Shown one piece after another: positions 34,872 through 44,642 of a stretch of DNA of 64,000 nucleotides. Under the pieces are notes generated by a model that saw nothing but the letters and a program-made list of their open reading frames with translations, was not told where the DNA came from and searched no databases. This stretch comes from G963665925 sp963665925. GTDB taxonomy: Bacteria; Bacillota; Clostridia; Peptostreptococcales; Acidaminobacteraceae. Each line of letters starts with the position of its first letter. The stretch's first letter is position 1. The stretch covers positions 3,286,001 through 3,350,000 of the forward strand of contig OY762511.1 of NCBI GenBank assembly GCA_963665925.1, written 5' to 3'. A program made the position numbers and the translations under genes.

Positions 34872-37235
34872 TTGAATATATTTGAAAATATCTGGAGCAG
34901 TAGATATCACGCAGAAGCGTCAGGAGTGCTTAGCCAAGAGTTGGGCGTAAGTCCACTTATCGAAGAGATACTTTCCTCGAGGGGCATTTCAGATCTTAAT
35001 ACTGCAAGAAAATTTTTGTACGCAACAGTCAGGGATCTATACGATCCCTTTTTACTTGAGGGCATGCAGAAGACTGTAGACAGAATCAAACAGGCAATGG
35101 AGCGCTATGAACAGATCGTCATTTACGGCGATTATGATGTTGACGGGATCACATCAATTTCTGTTTTGTTAAAGTACTTCAAGCATGTGGGATACCCTGT
35201 GCAGTACTACATACCCAACCGTCTTGAAGAAGGCTACGGTCTCAATGAAGACGCTGTTATCAGCATTGCTGAAGAAGGAACAGATGTCCTGCTGACCGTT
35301 GACTGTGGAATAACCTCAGTTCATGAGGCACAGGTGGCAAAAGAGGCGGGACTTGATCTGATTATTACAGACCATCATGAGTGCCAGTCGGACCTGCCGG
35401 ACTGTTTTGCAATTATCAACCCCAAGCAGGAGACCTGTGGGTATCCCTTTGATATGCTCGCTGGCGTAGGCATTGCCTTTAAGCTTGTCCAGGGTCTAAT
35501 GGGGAATGACTTTTACGGGTTTATTGATGAAATCATTGATATTGCAGCACTGGGAACGGTTGCTGATGTTGCGCCCATAGCAGATGAGAACAGAATCATT
35601 ACAAAGTTTGGGCTTGAGAAGCTGAACGAGACAAGCAACAAGGGGCTTAGAGCCCTCATAGAGGTGGCGGGTGTTGAAGGCAAAACGCTGAACACTGGAC
35701 ATATAGGCTTTACACTTGCACCACGAATAAACGCAGCGGGGCGCATAGGCACGCCGCAGTTGGGTGTTGAGCTGCTTACGACAGATGACCCCATGGCAGC
35801 ATCACGCATTGCCTCTGAACTCAACGACTTGAATGAAAAAAGACAGAATATAGAAAAGAGCATTCTTGAAGAAGCCCAGCTCTATATTGAAAAGAATATC
35901 GACCCAAACAAAACACGTGTCATTGTGGTCAAAGGGTATAACTGGCATACGGGTATTATCGGAATTGTTGCTTCAAGAATTGCAGAGAAGTACTATAGAC
36001 CGACAATTATTTTGAATATTGAAGACGGTGTAGCCAAGGGTTCTGCACGCAGTGTGGGCCATTTCAGCATTTTTGACGCCATGTCGAGCTGCAAGGATCT
36101 CTTCATGAAGTTTGGAGGCCATGAGCAGGCGGCTGGTGTTTCCATGCCGCAGGAGAATGTCGATGCATTTACAGAGCGCGTCAATGCATATGCTCAGGCC
36201 ATTCTGACAGAGCGTGATCTCATTCCTGTTCTGAAAGTGGATGGGCATATACATGGTCGCGATATCAGTTATAAGCTGCTCGATGATTTGGAGCTCCTTG
36301 AGCCGTTTGGTCTGTCAAACCCCAAACCGCAGTTCGTAATTGAAGACCTTCAGGTTGACAAGGTGGCTATGATTGGAAAAGAAAAAAATCACCTCAAAAT
36401 GATAGTTCATGATCAAAACCGGGTATTTGATAGTCTGTGCTTTGGGTGTGAAGATAAGTACGGCTACGTTTCGTCAAAAGACACGGTGAGTATGGTTGCC
36501 GCCCTCGACAGAAACAGCTTCAGAGGTGTGGAAACCATCCAGCTCATGATTAAGGACATGCGTAAATACGACACGCATACTCCGGCCTATGAAGCTCTGC
36601 GACTGGAGTATGACGCAGCAGTTGCCAAGTATCTGGTTCATGTAGCGAAAAACGGCAGTGCTTCTGTGCCGGATCTTGACCTTTTTGACGGGGTTCATGC
36701 AGGTGAGACCACACTGGTCATTATAGAATCTGTTTCTGACCTGTATGATTTTGTGCTTAAGTATCATGACAATGCACAGTTCAAATACAAGATTCACTTC
36801 AATTGGGTATCTGACCCGACTGCATTTGATATTCTTGTCCATCCGCTCAACCTTGAAGAGGACAGGTCGCATTATGGGAAGCTTTGCAGACATGTTTCGA
36901 AAACAAAGCATGAGGACATGAATCGTGTAAAAAATGCAGTCATTCCAGAACGTGATACCCTCGTGATACTTTACAAATCTGTAATGAAATCTGGAGAACT
37001 CGTCTTTGACATAGGAGAATTTTCGAAACAGAACAAGCTGAGCAGTGGTGCTGTCATTGGTGCGGGTCTTGTGTTAAATGATCTGAAGCTTATAGAATTC
37101 AGGCACGCAGGGAATCAGCTACACTGTAAACTGATGCCTAAACCGGCTGAAAAAATCGATATTTTCGAGACAGCACTCTTTAAGAAGCTGCAGTCATATA
37201 AGACTACCGCCTTTTCAGAACTCTGCAGTTTGTAA
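34872..37235 (+). CDS. recJ: Single-stranded-DNA-specific exonuclease RecJ
   Basis: 787-aa 5'-3' exonuclease for recombination and mismatch repair. The DHH-phosphoesterase motifs are intact: YGDYDVDGITS, LTVDCGITS, ITDHHE and the DHHA1 motif FGGHEQAAGVSM. An OB-like domain follows (VDKVAMIGKEKNHLKMIVHD), and a C-terminal extension of ~220 residues makes the length like that of Bacillus RecJ. The start is a TTG with AAAGGTG upstream. apt and the rel gene follow in the usual clostridial order. Confidence 0.95.
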   Translation: MNIFENIWSSRYHAEASGVLSQELGVSPLIEEILSSRGISDLNTARKFLYATVRDLYDPFLLEGMQKTVDRIKQAMERYEQIVIYGDYDVDGITSISVLLKYFKHVGYPVQYYIPNRLEEGYGLNEDAVISIAEEGTDVLLTVDCGITSVHEAQVAKEAGLDLIITDHHECQSDLPDCFAIINPKQETCGYPFDMLAGVGIAFKLVQGLMGNDFYGFIDEIIDIAALGTVADVAPIADENRIITKFGLEKLNETSNKGLRALIEVAGVEGKTLNTGHIGFTLAPRINAAGRIGTPQLGVELLTTDDPMAASRIASELNDLNEKRQNIEKSILEEAQLYIEKNIDPNKTRVIVVKGYNWHTGIIGIVASRIAEKYYRPTIILNIEDGVAKGSARSVGHFSIFDAMSSCKDLFMKFGGHEQAAGVSMPQENVDAFTERVNAYAQAILTERDLIPVLKVDGHIHGRDISYKLLDDLELLEPFGLSNPKPQFVIEDLQVDKVAMIGKEKNHLKMIVHDQNRVFDSLCFGCEDKYGYVSSKDTVSMVAALDRNSFRGVETIQLMIKDMRKYDTHTPAYEALRLEYDAAVAKYLVHVAKNGSASVPDLDLFDGVHAGETTLVIIESVSDLYDFVLKYHDNAQFKYKIHFNWVSDPTAFDILVHPLNLEEDRSHYGKLCRHVSKTKHEDMNRVKNAVIPERDTLVILYKSVMKSGELVFDIGEFSKQNKLSSGAVIGAGLVLNDLKLIEFRHAGNQLHCKLMPKPAEKIDIFETALFKKLQSYKTTAFSELCSL

Positions 37236-37337
37236 GAGTTGCGTCTTGGTTCTTTTATATGTAAAGAAAATCTGGTAAAATAATTAAGTTGAAGATTTAG
37301 TCTCCAATGAAATAATCGTGAACGGGGAGGTTTACAA

Positions 37338-37856
37338 ATGGATCTTAAGTCCAAAATTCGTGTTGTAGAAAATTTTCCGATTGAAGGCATCAGCTTTAAA
37401 GATGTGACAACACTGCTTCAAGATGGTGAAGCATACGCATATGCAGTTGAAAAAATGGTTGAGTCCATCAAAGATGTCGAGTTTGATGTCATAGTTGGCC
37501 CAGAAGCAAGAGGATTCCTAGTAGGTGCGCCTATTTCAGTAGCCATGAAAAAGGCATTTGTTCCTGTGAGAAAGCCTGGCAAACTGCCATATGAGACAGT
37601 TCAGTACGCTTATGAGCTTGAGTACGGTTCAGATATCCTTGAAATTCATGCCGATGCAATTCCGGCAGGTTCAAAGGTTCTAATCGCCGATGATCTGCTT
37701 GCAACAGGGGGTACTGTTGGTGCGGTTAAGGCGCTTATTGAGCAAATGGGCGGTGAAGTAGTCGGTGCGGTATTCCTTATGGAACTAGACTTCCTGAATG
37801 GAAGAAATGAAATGGGCGAGACACCGGTTTACAGCCTGATTCACTACGATTCATAA
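37338..37856 (+). CDS. apt: Adenine phosphoribosyltransferase
   Basis: Salvages adenine to AMP with PRPP. 172 aa. Family blocks: F(P)IEGISFKDVTTLL, VGPEARGFLVGAPI, FVPVRKPGKLPYE and the PRPP loop VLIADDLLATGGTV. GGGGAGG precedes the ATG. A short terminator follows. Confidence 0.96.
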   Translation: MDLKSKIRVVENFPIEGISFKDVTTLLQDGEAYAYAVEKMVESIKDVEFDVIVGPEARGFLVGAPISVAMKKAFVPVRKPGKLPYETVQYAYELEYGSDILEIHADAIPAGSKVLIADDLLATGGTVGAVKALIEQMGGEVVGAVFLMELDFLNGRNEMGETPVYSLIHYDS

Positions 37857-37868
37857 TGCTTGTCAATT

Positions 37869-37894
37869 AAATCCGCCGTTATGGCGGATTTTAC
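37869..37894 (+). terminator. Terminator after apt
   Basis: AAATCCGCC (37869-37877) with GGCGGATTT (37883-37891); the T-run is short. Confidence 0.65.
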
Positions 37895-37946
37895 TGTTAA
37901 GGAAAGATTTGGAAAATTGTGAAAACGATTCTATTTGGAACTTCCA

Positions 37947-37975
37947 TTGAGCGTTATTTCAATTTGGTATATAAT
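37947..37975 (+). promoter_or_regulatory. Promoter of the RelA/SpoT gene
   Basis: TTGAGC (37947-37952), 17-bp spacer, TATAAT (37970-37975), about 100 bp before the start codon. Confidence 0.6.
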
Positions 37976-38077
37976 AAGAATAATTCAGAAAAACAGGTAA
38001 GGTGGGAACAAAGTCATACCTGTTCATTCCGACATGGATAATGCTGAAAGTTTGACATTAATGAAACAGGTGATGAT

Positions 38078-40276
38078 ATGAATCTTGAATCATATATGCT
38101 CCGATTAGAGCAACATTTATCAAATATAGACCTGGCACCTATTATCAAGGCATATCATTATGCTGAGAACGCACATAGGGGTCAGTTTAGAAAGTCTGGA
38201 GAACCCTACTTCATTCATCCGCTTGAGGTTTCCCTCATTTTGGCTGAACTGGAAATGGATTCAACTACAATCATTTCGGGACTGCTGCACGATGTCGTAG
38301 AAGATACGGAATATACGCTTGAAGACATTGAGCGGGAGTTTGGACCCGAAGTCTCACTGCTTGTAGATGGTGTTACCAAGCTTGGTAAGATCCATTATGA
38401 GTCAAAGCAAGAAGCGCAGGTTGAAAACTTGAGAAAGATGTTCCTGGCCATGGCCCAGGATATTCGTGTTATTCTCATTAAGCTGGCTGACCGTCTCCAT
38501 AACATGCGGACGCTCAAGTACATGGCTGATCACAAGAAGCGTGAGAAGGCTGAGGAATCGCTGGAAATCTACGCACCGATTGCGCATCGTCTAGGTATGT
38601 CAAAAATCAAGTGGGAGCTTGAAGACTTGGCGCTTCTGTATCTTGATCCTCAAGGCTATTACGACCTTGTCAGCAAAGTGGACAAGAAACGTGCAGAGCG
38701 TGAAGAAATCATCAACAATGTCATCAGTGAGCTTGAGCATGCGCTTGACGAAGTGAATATCGAACGTGAAATATATGGTCGACCAAAGAACTTCTATAGC
38801 ATATACAAAAAAATGAAGCATCACCAGAAAGAGTTTGATGAAATTTATGATTTAACGGCAATTCGTGTCTTGGTTGAAAGCGTCAAAGACTGCTATGGTG
38901 CGCTGGGTGTGGTCCATACCAAGTGGAAGCCAATTCCTGGACGTTTCAAAGATTATATAGCAATGCCCAAACAGAATATGTATCAGTCGCTGCATACGAC
39001 GGTCATAGGTGACGGCGGTGAGCCTTTTGAGATTCAAATCAGAACGCTTGAAATGCACCGTGTCGCTGAGTACGGTATTGCCGCGCACTGGAAATATAAA
39101 GAGGGTAAGACATCCTTCCAGGCTGCTGCGGCGGGTCAGATGGATGAAAAACTGACTTGGCTCAGACAGATGATGGAATGGCAGAGAGATCTTGAGACGC
39201 CTGAAGAATTTATTCAGTCACTGAAAATCGATCTCTTCAATAATCAGGTTTATGTGTTCACACCTAAGGGCCAGGTATTTGAACTGCCTGTGGGCTCTAC
39301 GCCTGTGGACTTTGCATATAAGATTCACTCCGAAGTTGGAAACAGATGTATTGGTGCCAAGGTCAACAATAGGATCGTACCGCTGAATTTCCAGCTTAAG
39401 ACTGGACAAATCGTTGAAGTATTGACTTCGAAATCGTCAAGCGGGCCATCACGTGACTGGCTTAAGTTTGTCAAGTCCACCCAAGCCAAAAACAAAATCA
39501 AGCACTGGTTTAAGAAAGAACGCCGGGAAGAGAATATCGCCAACGGCCGTGAAATGCTTGAGAAGGAAATTCGACGAAATGGATTTGCCTGGAAAGACCT
39601 CATGCGCGCGGAATGGGTAGACCCGCTCCTCAAACGACTTTCCATGAAGGACCTGGATGACCTATACGCGGCACTGGGCTATGGTGGCATCCTGCTGAGT
39701 CAGGTTATACCAAGACTTAGAGAACAGTATCGCAACGACCAGAAGAAAACTCAGGAACCTGAGAAAGATATTACTGAAATTGTTTCAAAACCAAAAGAGC
39801 ATGAAGAAAAGGAACGCAGGAAAAAAAGCTCCGAGGGTGTTATTGTCAAGGGTATTGACAATGTGCCGATTCGATTTGCAAAATGCTGCAACCCTGTGCC
39901 GGGCGATGAAATAATTGGCTACGTAACAAGAGGGCGTGGTGTAACCATACATCGTGCTGACTGCCCTAACTTTGAGAAAACAGACGATTCACACAATCGT
40001 TTCATTGAAGTTGAGTGGGATCAGGAGAAACCAACCACCTACGCCACAGAAATACAGATTATCGCGCCAGACCGCAAAGGGCTTCTTTCTGAAGTGACAC
40101 TGCTTATTTCGGATACGTCCCTACTTGTAACGGGTGTGAATGCGAAACTGACTAAAAATGAAATTGCAGTCATCAACCTGACGGTGGAAGTTACAAGTTC
40201 AGATGAACTGAACAGACTGATCAAAAAAATTCAAACCATGTCAGGTGTCATCGATGTGAAGCGTATAACGTCATAA
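38078..40276 (+). CDS. Bifunctional (p)ppGpp synthetase/hydrolase RelA/SpoT
   Basis: Stringent-response enzyme of 732 aa that makes and degrades (p)ppGpp. HD hydrolase domain with SGLLHDVVEDT near residue 70, synthetase domain with RPKNFYSIYKKM and YDLTAIRVLV, TGS domain (VFTPKGQVFELPVGSTPVDFAYKIH), a Zn-finger region with RFAKCCNPVPGDEIIGYVTRG and a C-terminal ACT domain. All catalytic blocks are intact, so both activities are expected, as in Firmicute Rel. A hairpin and dtd follow. Confidence 0.95.
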   Translation: MNLESYMLRLEQHLSNIDLAPIIKAYHYAENAHRGQFRKSGEPYFIHPLEVSLILAELEMDSTTIISGLLHDVVEDTEYTLEDIEREFGPEVSLLVDGVTKLGKIHYESKQEAQVENLRKMFLAMAQDIRVILIKLADRLHNMRTLKYMADHKKREKAEESLEIYAPIAHRLGMSKIKWELEDLALLYLDPQGYYDLVSKVDKKRAEREEIINNVISELEHALDEVNIEREIYGRPKNFYSIYKKMKHHQKEFDEIYDLTAIRVLVESVKDCYGALGVVHTKWKPIPGRFKDYIAMPKQNMYQSLHTTVIGDGGEPFEIQIRTLEMHRVAEYGIAAHWKYKEGKTSFQAAAAGQMDEKLTWLRQMMEWQRDLETPEEFIQSLKIDLFNNQVYVFTPKGQVFELPVGSTPVDFAYKIHSEVGNRCIGAKVNNRIVPLNFQLKTGQIVEVLTSKSSSGPSRDWLKFVKSTQAKNKIKHWFKKERREENIANGREMLEKEIRRNGFAWKDLMRAEWVDPLLKRLSMKDLDDLYAALGYGGILLSQVIPRLREQYRNDQKKTQEPEKDITEIVSKPKEHEEKERRKKSSEGVIVKGIDNVPIRFAKCCNPVPGDEIIGYVTRGRGVTIHRADCPNFEKTDDSHNRFIEVEWDQEKPTTYATEIQIIAPDRKGLLSEVTLLISDTSLLVTGVNAKLTKNEIAVINLTVEVTSSDELNRLIKKIQTMSGVIDVKRITS

Positions 40277-40287
40277 AGAAAATTCCA

Positions 40288-40315
40288 GACCTTTTACTCT
40301 TCTGAGTAAAAGGTC
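40288..40315 (+). other. Hairpin between the rel gene and dtd
   Basis: Perfect 12-bp stem, 40288-40299 with 40304-40315, 4-nt loop. There is no T-run after it, so it may stabilise the upstream mRNA end rather than terminate. Confidence 0.5.
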
Positions 40316-40405
40316 ATAGTTTGTAGACAAAGTTGACAGGATTGATAAGACATAAGGCGTTCGCCTGAGGGTGAATGTCCATGGGTCAACCGAGGAGGTA
40401 GGGAA

Positions 40406-40855
40406 ATGAGAGCAGTAGTACAGCGTGTGACACGTTCAAGTGTTACAGTTGATGAAGAAGTAGTGGGCGCTATTGACAAGGGACTCATGGTCCTTCTGGG
40501 TGTTGAGCACGCCGATGACGGTGATGATGTAAAATGGCTTGTTGATAAAATTATCAATTTGCGTATTTTTGAAGATGAAGAAGGCAAAATGAACAAATCT
40601 CTGCTTGACGTAGAGGGGGATCTGCTTGCAGTATCTCAGTTCACACTCATGGGTGACTGCAGAAAAGGCAGAAGACCAAGCTTTTCAAATGCAGCAAGAC
40701 CGGATTCAGCAAACAATCTGTACGAAGATTTTGTGAAGCTGGCGGGTGAAAAGGGTGTCAATGTTCAAACAGGTCAATTTCAAGCACATATGATGGTGGA
40801 CATTTTAAATGATGGTCCTGTAACACTTCTTATAGATAGTAAACGTCTGTTCTAA
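40406..40855 (+). CDS. dtd: D-aminoacyl-tRNA deacylase
   Basis: Removes D-amino acids from mischarged tRNA. 149 aa, starting MRAVVQRVTRSSVTV, with the active-site motifs LLAVSQFTLMGDCRKGRRPSF and the GP motif in NDGPVTLLID. AGGAGG precedes the start. The rel-dtd pair is a common neighbourhood in Firmicutes. Confidence 0.97.
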   Translation: MRAVVQRVTRSSVTVDEEVVGAIDKGLMVLLGVEHADDGDDVKWLVDKIINLRIFEDEEGKMNKSLLDVEGDLLAVSQFTLMGDCRKGRRPSFSNAARPDSANNLYEDFVKLAGEKGVNVQTGQFQAHMMVDILNDGPVTLLIDSKRLF

Positions 40856-40938
40856 CAAAGTATTCATTCTGAAAATTATTCTTACTGAAACGGAAACTGG
40901 ACGTAATCGAAATAGAAATTAATGCTGGAGGAATTCAA

Positions 40939-41562
40939 ATGATTTTACTGAGACTGCCGCTGGGCATATATGCGGCGAACTGCTACATTGTTGGATGTCC
41001 CGAGACAAAGAAAGCCTGCGTTATTGACCCAGGCGGTGAGCACGACAAAATTGTAGAAGCCCTTAAAGAATACGAACTTACTTGTGAGTCGATTGTTCTG
41101 ACACATGGTCATATGGACCATATCGGTGGTCTGGCAGGTCTTGCTGAAAAGACAGGTGCACAGATTCTCATTCATGAAGAGGATGCCGATATGCTTAAAG
41201 ACCCACGCATCAACCTTTCTGGCAGCATGGGCGGTGACGCTATTTCCATAACGGCCAACCGTTTGCTTAAGGATAATGATCGAATCGACTTTGGAAATCT
41301 GAGACTGAAGGTGATTCATACACCAGGTCATACACCAGGCAGTATTTGCCTGAAAATCAACGAGCATCTCTTTGCGGGCGATACCCTGTTCCAGCGTTCT
41401 GTTGGAAGAACAGACCTTGCTGGCGGCAATCAGAATGCACTTGTACAGTCAATCAAGAAAAAACTGTACAAGCTGCCGGAAGACACGGTTGTATATCCGG
41501 GTCACGGACCCGATACGACAATCGGATTCGAGAAAAAAGGCAATATGGTCATTCGTGCCTAG
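40939..41562 (+). CDS. MBL-fold metallo-hydrolase (glyoxalase II-like)
   Basis: 207-aa metallo-beta-lactamase-fold hydrolase. Metal ligands: THGHMDHIGG, HTPGHTPGS, FAGDTLF and the C-terminal PGHGPDTTIGFEK. These are the marks of the YcbL/glyoxalase II-like subgroup, which may hydrolyse S-D-lactoylglutathione or related thioesters; a glutathione-independent organism may use another thiol. Ribosome site GGAGGA. It commonly follows dtd in clostridia. Confidence 0.9.
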   Translation: MILLRLPLGIYAANCYIVGCPETKKACVIDPGGEHDKIVEALKEYELTCESIVLTHGHMDHIGGLAGLAEKTGAQILIHEEDADMLKDPRINLSGSMGGDAISITANRLLKDNDRIDFGNLRLKVIHTPGHTPGSICLKINEHLFAGDTLFQRSVGRTDLAGGNQNALVQSIKKKLYKLPEDTVVYPGHGPDTTIGFEKKGNMVIRA

Positions 41563-41607
41563 TTTCTGAGAACGTTGTAGAGATACTACGCTATTAATAT
41601 GATGAAT

Positions 41608-41656
41608 AGAGCGCTCTTGCAGTTCAGACTTTCTGGACAGGCAAGAGCGCTTTTGT
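41608..41656 (+). terminator. Terminator after the MBL-fold gene
   Basis: GCGCTCTTGC pairs with GCAAGAGCGC around a second inner stem (GTTCAGA with TCTGGAC), followed by TTTTG. Confidence 0.8.
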
Positions 41657-41783
41657 CGTATAGGCCACGTGCCAGGGTGGAATTATTTATAAATACATAG
41701 AAAGCAAGAAATTATTGCGTAGGAAATATGGGTATATAGTATATAGCGTGAACCTCGGGATATAGAAAGGGTGTGTTGTTATG

Positions 41784-43166
41784 ATGAAGCGAAGGGCTGC
41801 TGCATTATTTATGGTCATGATTCTGATTGCATCTATGAGTCTTCCAGTTTTTGCAGCACCATCTGTCAGCGTCTCGAATGCTACAGTTGAACCAGGCGGC
41901 GAGGTATACTTCACCTTGAATGATCCGCCACAGGGTAATGATGCGTGGGTGTCACTGTTTCCATATGACCCAAGTGCCTCGTGGTGGAATGGCAACTGGG
42001 ATGAAGCGGATATCCAGTACTATTACTTAAGAAACAGTGGGAATAGCGGCAGTTTTACTGTGCCTTATGAAGAGGGTCAGTACATTATCGGACTATTTTC
42101 TGAAGACACATCGGGTATAGATCGACCAATTGCGACAAGTGAAGTCATTTATACCGGATTCAATGCAACACTTTCACTGTCAACGCTTAATCCAGCTCCG
42201 GGCAGTTCCCTGAGCTTCAGCTATCAGAATCCACCGCAGGGTAATGACGCCTGGATTTCTCTTTTCCCTTATGAACCAAATGCTGCATGGTGGACAAGAG
42301 ACTGGGACGAGGCAGACATAGAATACTATTATCTTCGAAATCTGACAAACAACAGCGGTTCCTTTACCGTACCTAGTGAGCCCGGCCAATACATTGTCGG
42401 TCTTTTTGAAAAGGATACTTCAGGCCCGGATCTGCCACTTGTACGAAGTGAAGTGATTACAGTAGGAGGAAGCGGTACAAGTACTACTGCGTCGACCAGC
42501 ACCGCTACTCAAAATGTGACACTGACCGGTGAGGTTGTTGAGATATTCAACAACCGCAATATTGGTGGCGTTCAAAGCGGGCCGACACAGTCGACAAGCT
42601 TTACGCTCGCAAATGATGCCATAATCACCTATTTGAACACATATCACTATTTCAATAATGGAACACCAGCAGGAACAATTGCGCTTCAGTCGTCAAATGG
42701 TACAGTTTATGGTCCGTGGGAGACCTATGGTACTGACGGTCAAGGCGGCGTTGCAAACGCTGAGTGGCATGCAGAGGTCTATATGAAACTTCCTGCAGGC
42801 ACCTATACTGTAATTGATTCGAATTCAAGCACATGGTCCTACAACAGTCAATCTGGAAATGCTGGCTTTGCACAGGTTCGTGGTATCTATACCGGACCGA
42901 GCATCATGGGCAAGGTTACTGGAACGGTGGTGGCTTATAATGGTATGGCACCGATTTCAGGCATGGAAGTCACCGTATACTACAACGGTTTTCCAGCTGG
43001 AACAGGGGTGACCGACTATAACGGAGCTTACAGTATTGAAGTTCTGGAAGGCTACTACTGGATTGAGTATTATGCTTATGGTTATCCGATTGTGGATTAT
43101 GAGGAAATTCCAGTTTACAGAGGCGGCAGTACGAATCTGAATGTGGTGATTTCATCGCCTTATTAG
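41784..43166 (+). CDS. Secreted protein with two tandem ~95-residue repeats and a carboxypeptidase-regulatory-like domain
   Basis: 460-aa exported protein with a clear signal peptide ending near VFAAP. Two tandem repeats, about residues 28-120 and 128-222, share PPQGNDAW, SLFPY, WDEADI, YYYLRN, SGSFTVP and a GQYI-GLF end, spelling an Ig-like beta-sandwich. A Ser/Thr linker (GTSTTASTSTATQ), a central domain (about 245-370, many Asn, Gly and Thr), and a C-terminal CarboxypepD_reg-like beta domain (VTGTVVAYNGMAPISGMEVTVYYNG) follow. No sortase motif or anchor. No family name recognised for the repeat; adhesion or carbohydrate binding is a guess. The second of two adjacent ATGs is used. Confidence 0.8.
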   Translation: MKRRAAALFMVMILIASMSLPVFAAPSVSVSNATVEPGGEVYFTLNDPPQGNDAWVSLFPYDPSASWWNGNWDEADIQYYYLRNSGNSGSFTVPYEEGQYIIGLFSEDTSGIDRPIATSEVIYTGFNATLSLSTLNPAPGSSLSFSYQNPPQGNDAWISLFPYEPNAAWWTRDWDEADIEYYYLRNLTNNSGSFTVPSEPGQYIVGLFEKDTSGPDLPLVRSEVITVGGSGTSTTASTSTATQNVTLTGEVVEIFNNRNIGGVQSGPTQSTSFTLANDAIITYLNTYHYFNNGTPAGTIALQSSNGTVYGPWETYGTDGQGGVANAEWHAEVYMKLPAGTYTVIDSNSSTWSYNSQSGNAGFAQVRGIYTGPSIMGKVTGTVVAYNGMAPISGMEVTVYYNGFPAGTGVTDYNGAYSIEVLEGYYWIEYYAYGYPIVDYEEIPVYRGGSTNLNVVISSPY

Positions 43167-43229
43167 GGTTTTGTGTCAGGTTCGGCTCAAAGCTATATTA
43201 GAACAGACTATGGAAATTGGGTAAATAAT

Positions 43230-43268
43230 AAGCGGTGTCTCTTACAAGCAGAGACACCGCTTTCGTTT
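43230..43268. terminator. Bidirectional terminator between convergent genes
   Basis: Perfect 12-bp stem (43230-43241 with 43251-43262) then CGTTTT on the plus strand; A/T-rich sequence follows on the minus strand too. Confidence 0.75.
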
Positions 43269-43286
43269 TAAGCATATGAATCAAGT

Positions 43287-44462
43287 TTAACCTTTAAGTT
43301 TTTTGACCTTGCGTTCTATGAGCCAGACGCTTATAAGTGCAGTGAAAGGAACGGTCAGAATAACACCGATACTGCCTGCCAGACCTTGAATAATTTCGAT
43401 GGAGATGAAGGGCATATTGATCATTTGCCTGAAGGCCATCTGGTAGCCCCAAATAAGAAGAATCAGAGTCAATGAGCCGCCCGCAAAGGCAAGAATGAGC
43501 GTGTTGGCCATGGTTCCCATAATATCTTTGCCAACGACCAGACCGGATTTCAGCAGGTCGCTTGGGGAAATGTAAGGCGTATTGGTGTAGATTTCCTGCA
43601 TGGAAGAAGCAATGGACATGGCAACATCCATTACTGCCCCCAAAGACGCGATCAGAATGGCGGCAAACATAAGGCCATGTATTTGGATCTGATAGTCCTG
43701 CGCAACATAAATGAGCTGTTCGCCCTTATCCATATTCATGCCCGATATGTGGGTCAGATTTCCGAAAATGTAGGACAATAAGCCGGCACATGTGATTCCA
43801 ATGAGCGTCCCTGCAATTGCCGCCAGGGTTTTGCGTTCAAATCCTCCAATGAGTATGAAGGAGATGACTGCAATAAATGTTGTACAGCCTATGGAGACGA
43901 CTATTGGATTGAAGCCTTTAAAAATAAGCGGGATCATGAGAAAGACAATGACAAGGCCTGTGAATACGAGGGACAAAGCGGCGTGGAGTCCCTTAATGCC
44001 GCCAAATATCAGAAGCAGTGCAAAAAAGAGTCCGATCAAAAGATAAATATGGTTTTGACGCTTATGATTGTAAACCCATGCGTTGACGCTTCCGTCTTCC
44101 AGCTCCCGCAGACCGACAATGACATGAAGCCCGGGTTCTGCCATGACGTTGTGACCACGACTGAGCAGGTTCACCGTCGTGTAGGTTTCGCCGGCATAGG
44201 TCCCTGTCAGCACCTTGACGGTTACGGTCTGTTTTCCAATTTTCATGGCTGGAATTACCGGGTCGTCGTTAAGGGTTTCATCAAGGACATCGACAATTTC
44301 AGCCTCTTCAAAAAGCTGCTGATAATACTGGGGCAGGTTCATACCGCTTTTGAGCATGGGGGAGCCTGCAACAATGACAAGCATGAGGGCCAGTACTAGA
44401 AATATGAAATTTTTGTGCAGTGTACGTTTTGTGTTTTCATGTAGAGTATGCATTTTATCCAT
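43287..44462 (-). CDS. YibE/F family membrane protein
   Basis: 391-aa integral membrane protein of the YibE/F family, function unknown. TM1 at about 17-35, an extracellular beta-like domain (about 55-130) with KIGKQTVTVKVLTGTYAGETY, then about seven hydrophobic helices. The ASLGAVMDVAMSIASSMQEI helix and GLVVGKDIMGTMANTLILAFAG are the strongest family blocks. Single gene on the minus strand, convergent with the repeat protein; 180 bp of AT-rich DNA separate it from the divergent nucleotidase gene. Confidence 0.88.
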   Translation of the reverse strand: MDKMHTLHENTKRTLHKNFIFLVLALMLVIVAGSPMLKSGMNLPQYYQQLFEEAEIVDVLDETLNDDPVIPAMKIGKQTVTVKVLTGTYAGETYTTVNLLSRGHNVMAEPGLHVIVGLRELEDGSVNAWVYNHKRQNHIYLLIGLFFALLLIFGGIKGLHAALSLVFTGLVIVFLMIPLIFKGFNPIVVSIGCTTFIAVISFILIGGFERKTLAAIAGTLIGITCAGLLSYIFGNLTHISGMNMDKGEQLIYVAQDYQIQIHGLMFAAILIASLGAVMDVAMSIASSMQEIYTNTPYISPSDLLKSGLVVGKDIMGTMANTLILAFAGGSLTLILLIWGYQMAFRQMINMPFISIEIIQGLAGSIGVILTVPFTALISVWLIERKVKKLKG

Positions 44463-44642
44463 TCCTTTTAGTAGTGTTTGACAAAAACATTATATCCTAC
44501 TGAAACAAGTGTAGGAAGCGTTCGTAATAAATCGTTCAAAATAGAAAAAATGCCCCTTTTCTATTGTTAAGCATATGCCTATAAGATAAACTTTAGTTAG
44601 GTGAAAATGTTTAGTAAAGCTATGGTGAAAAGGGGAGGCAAT

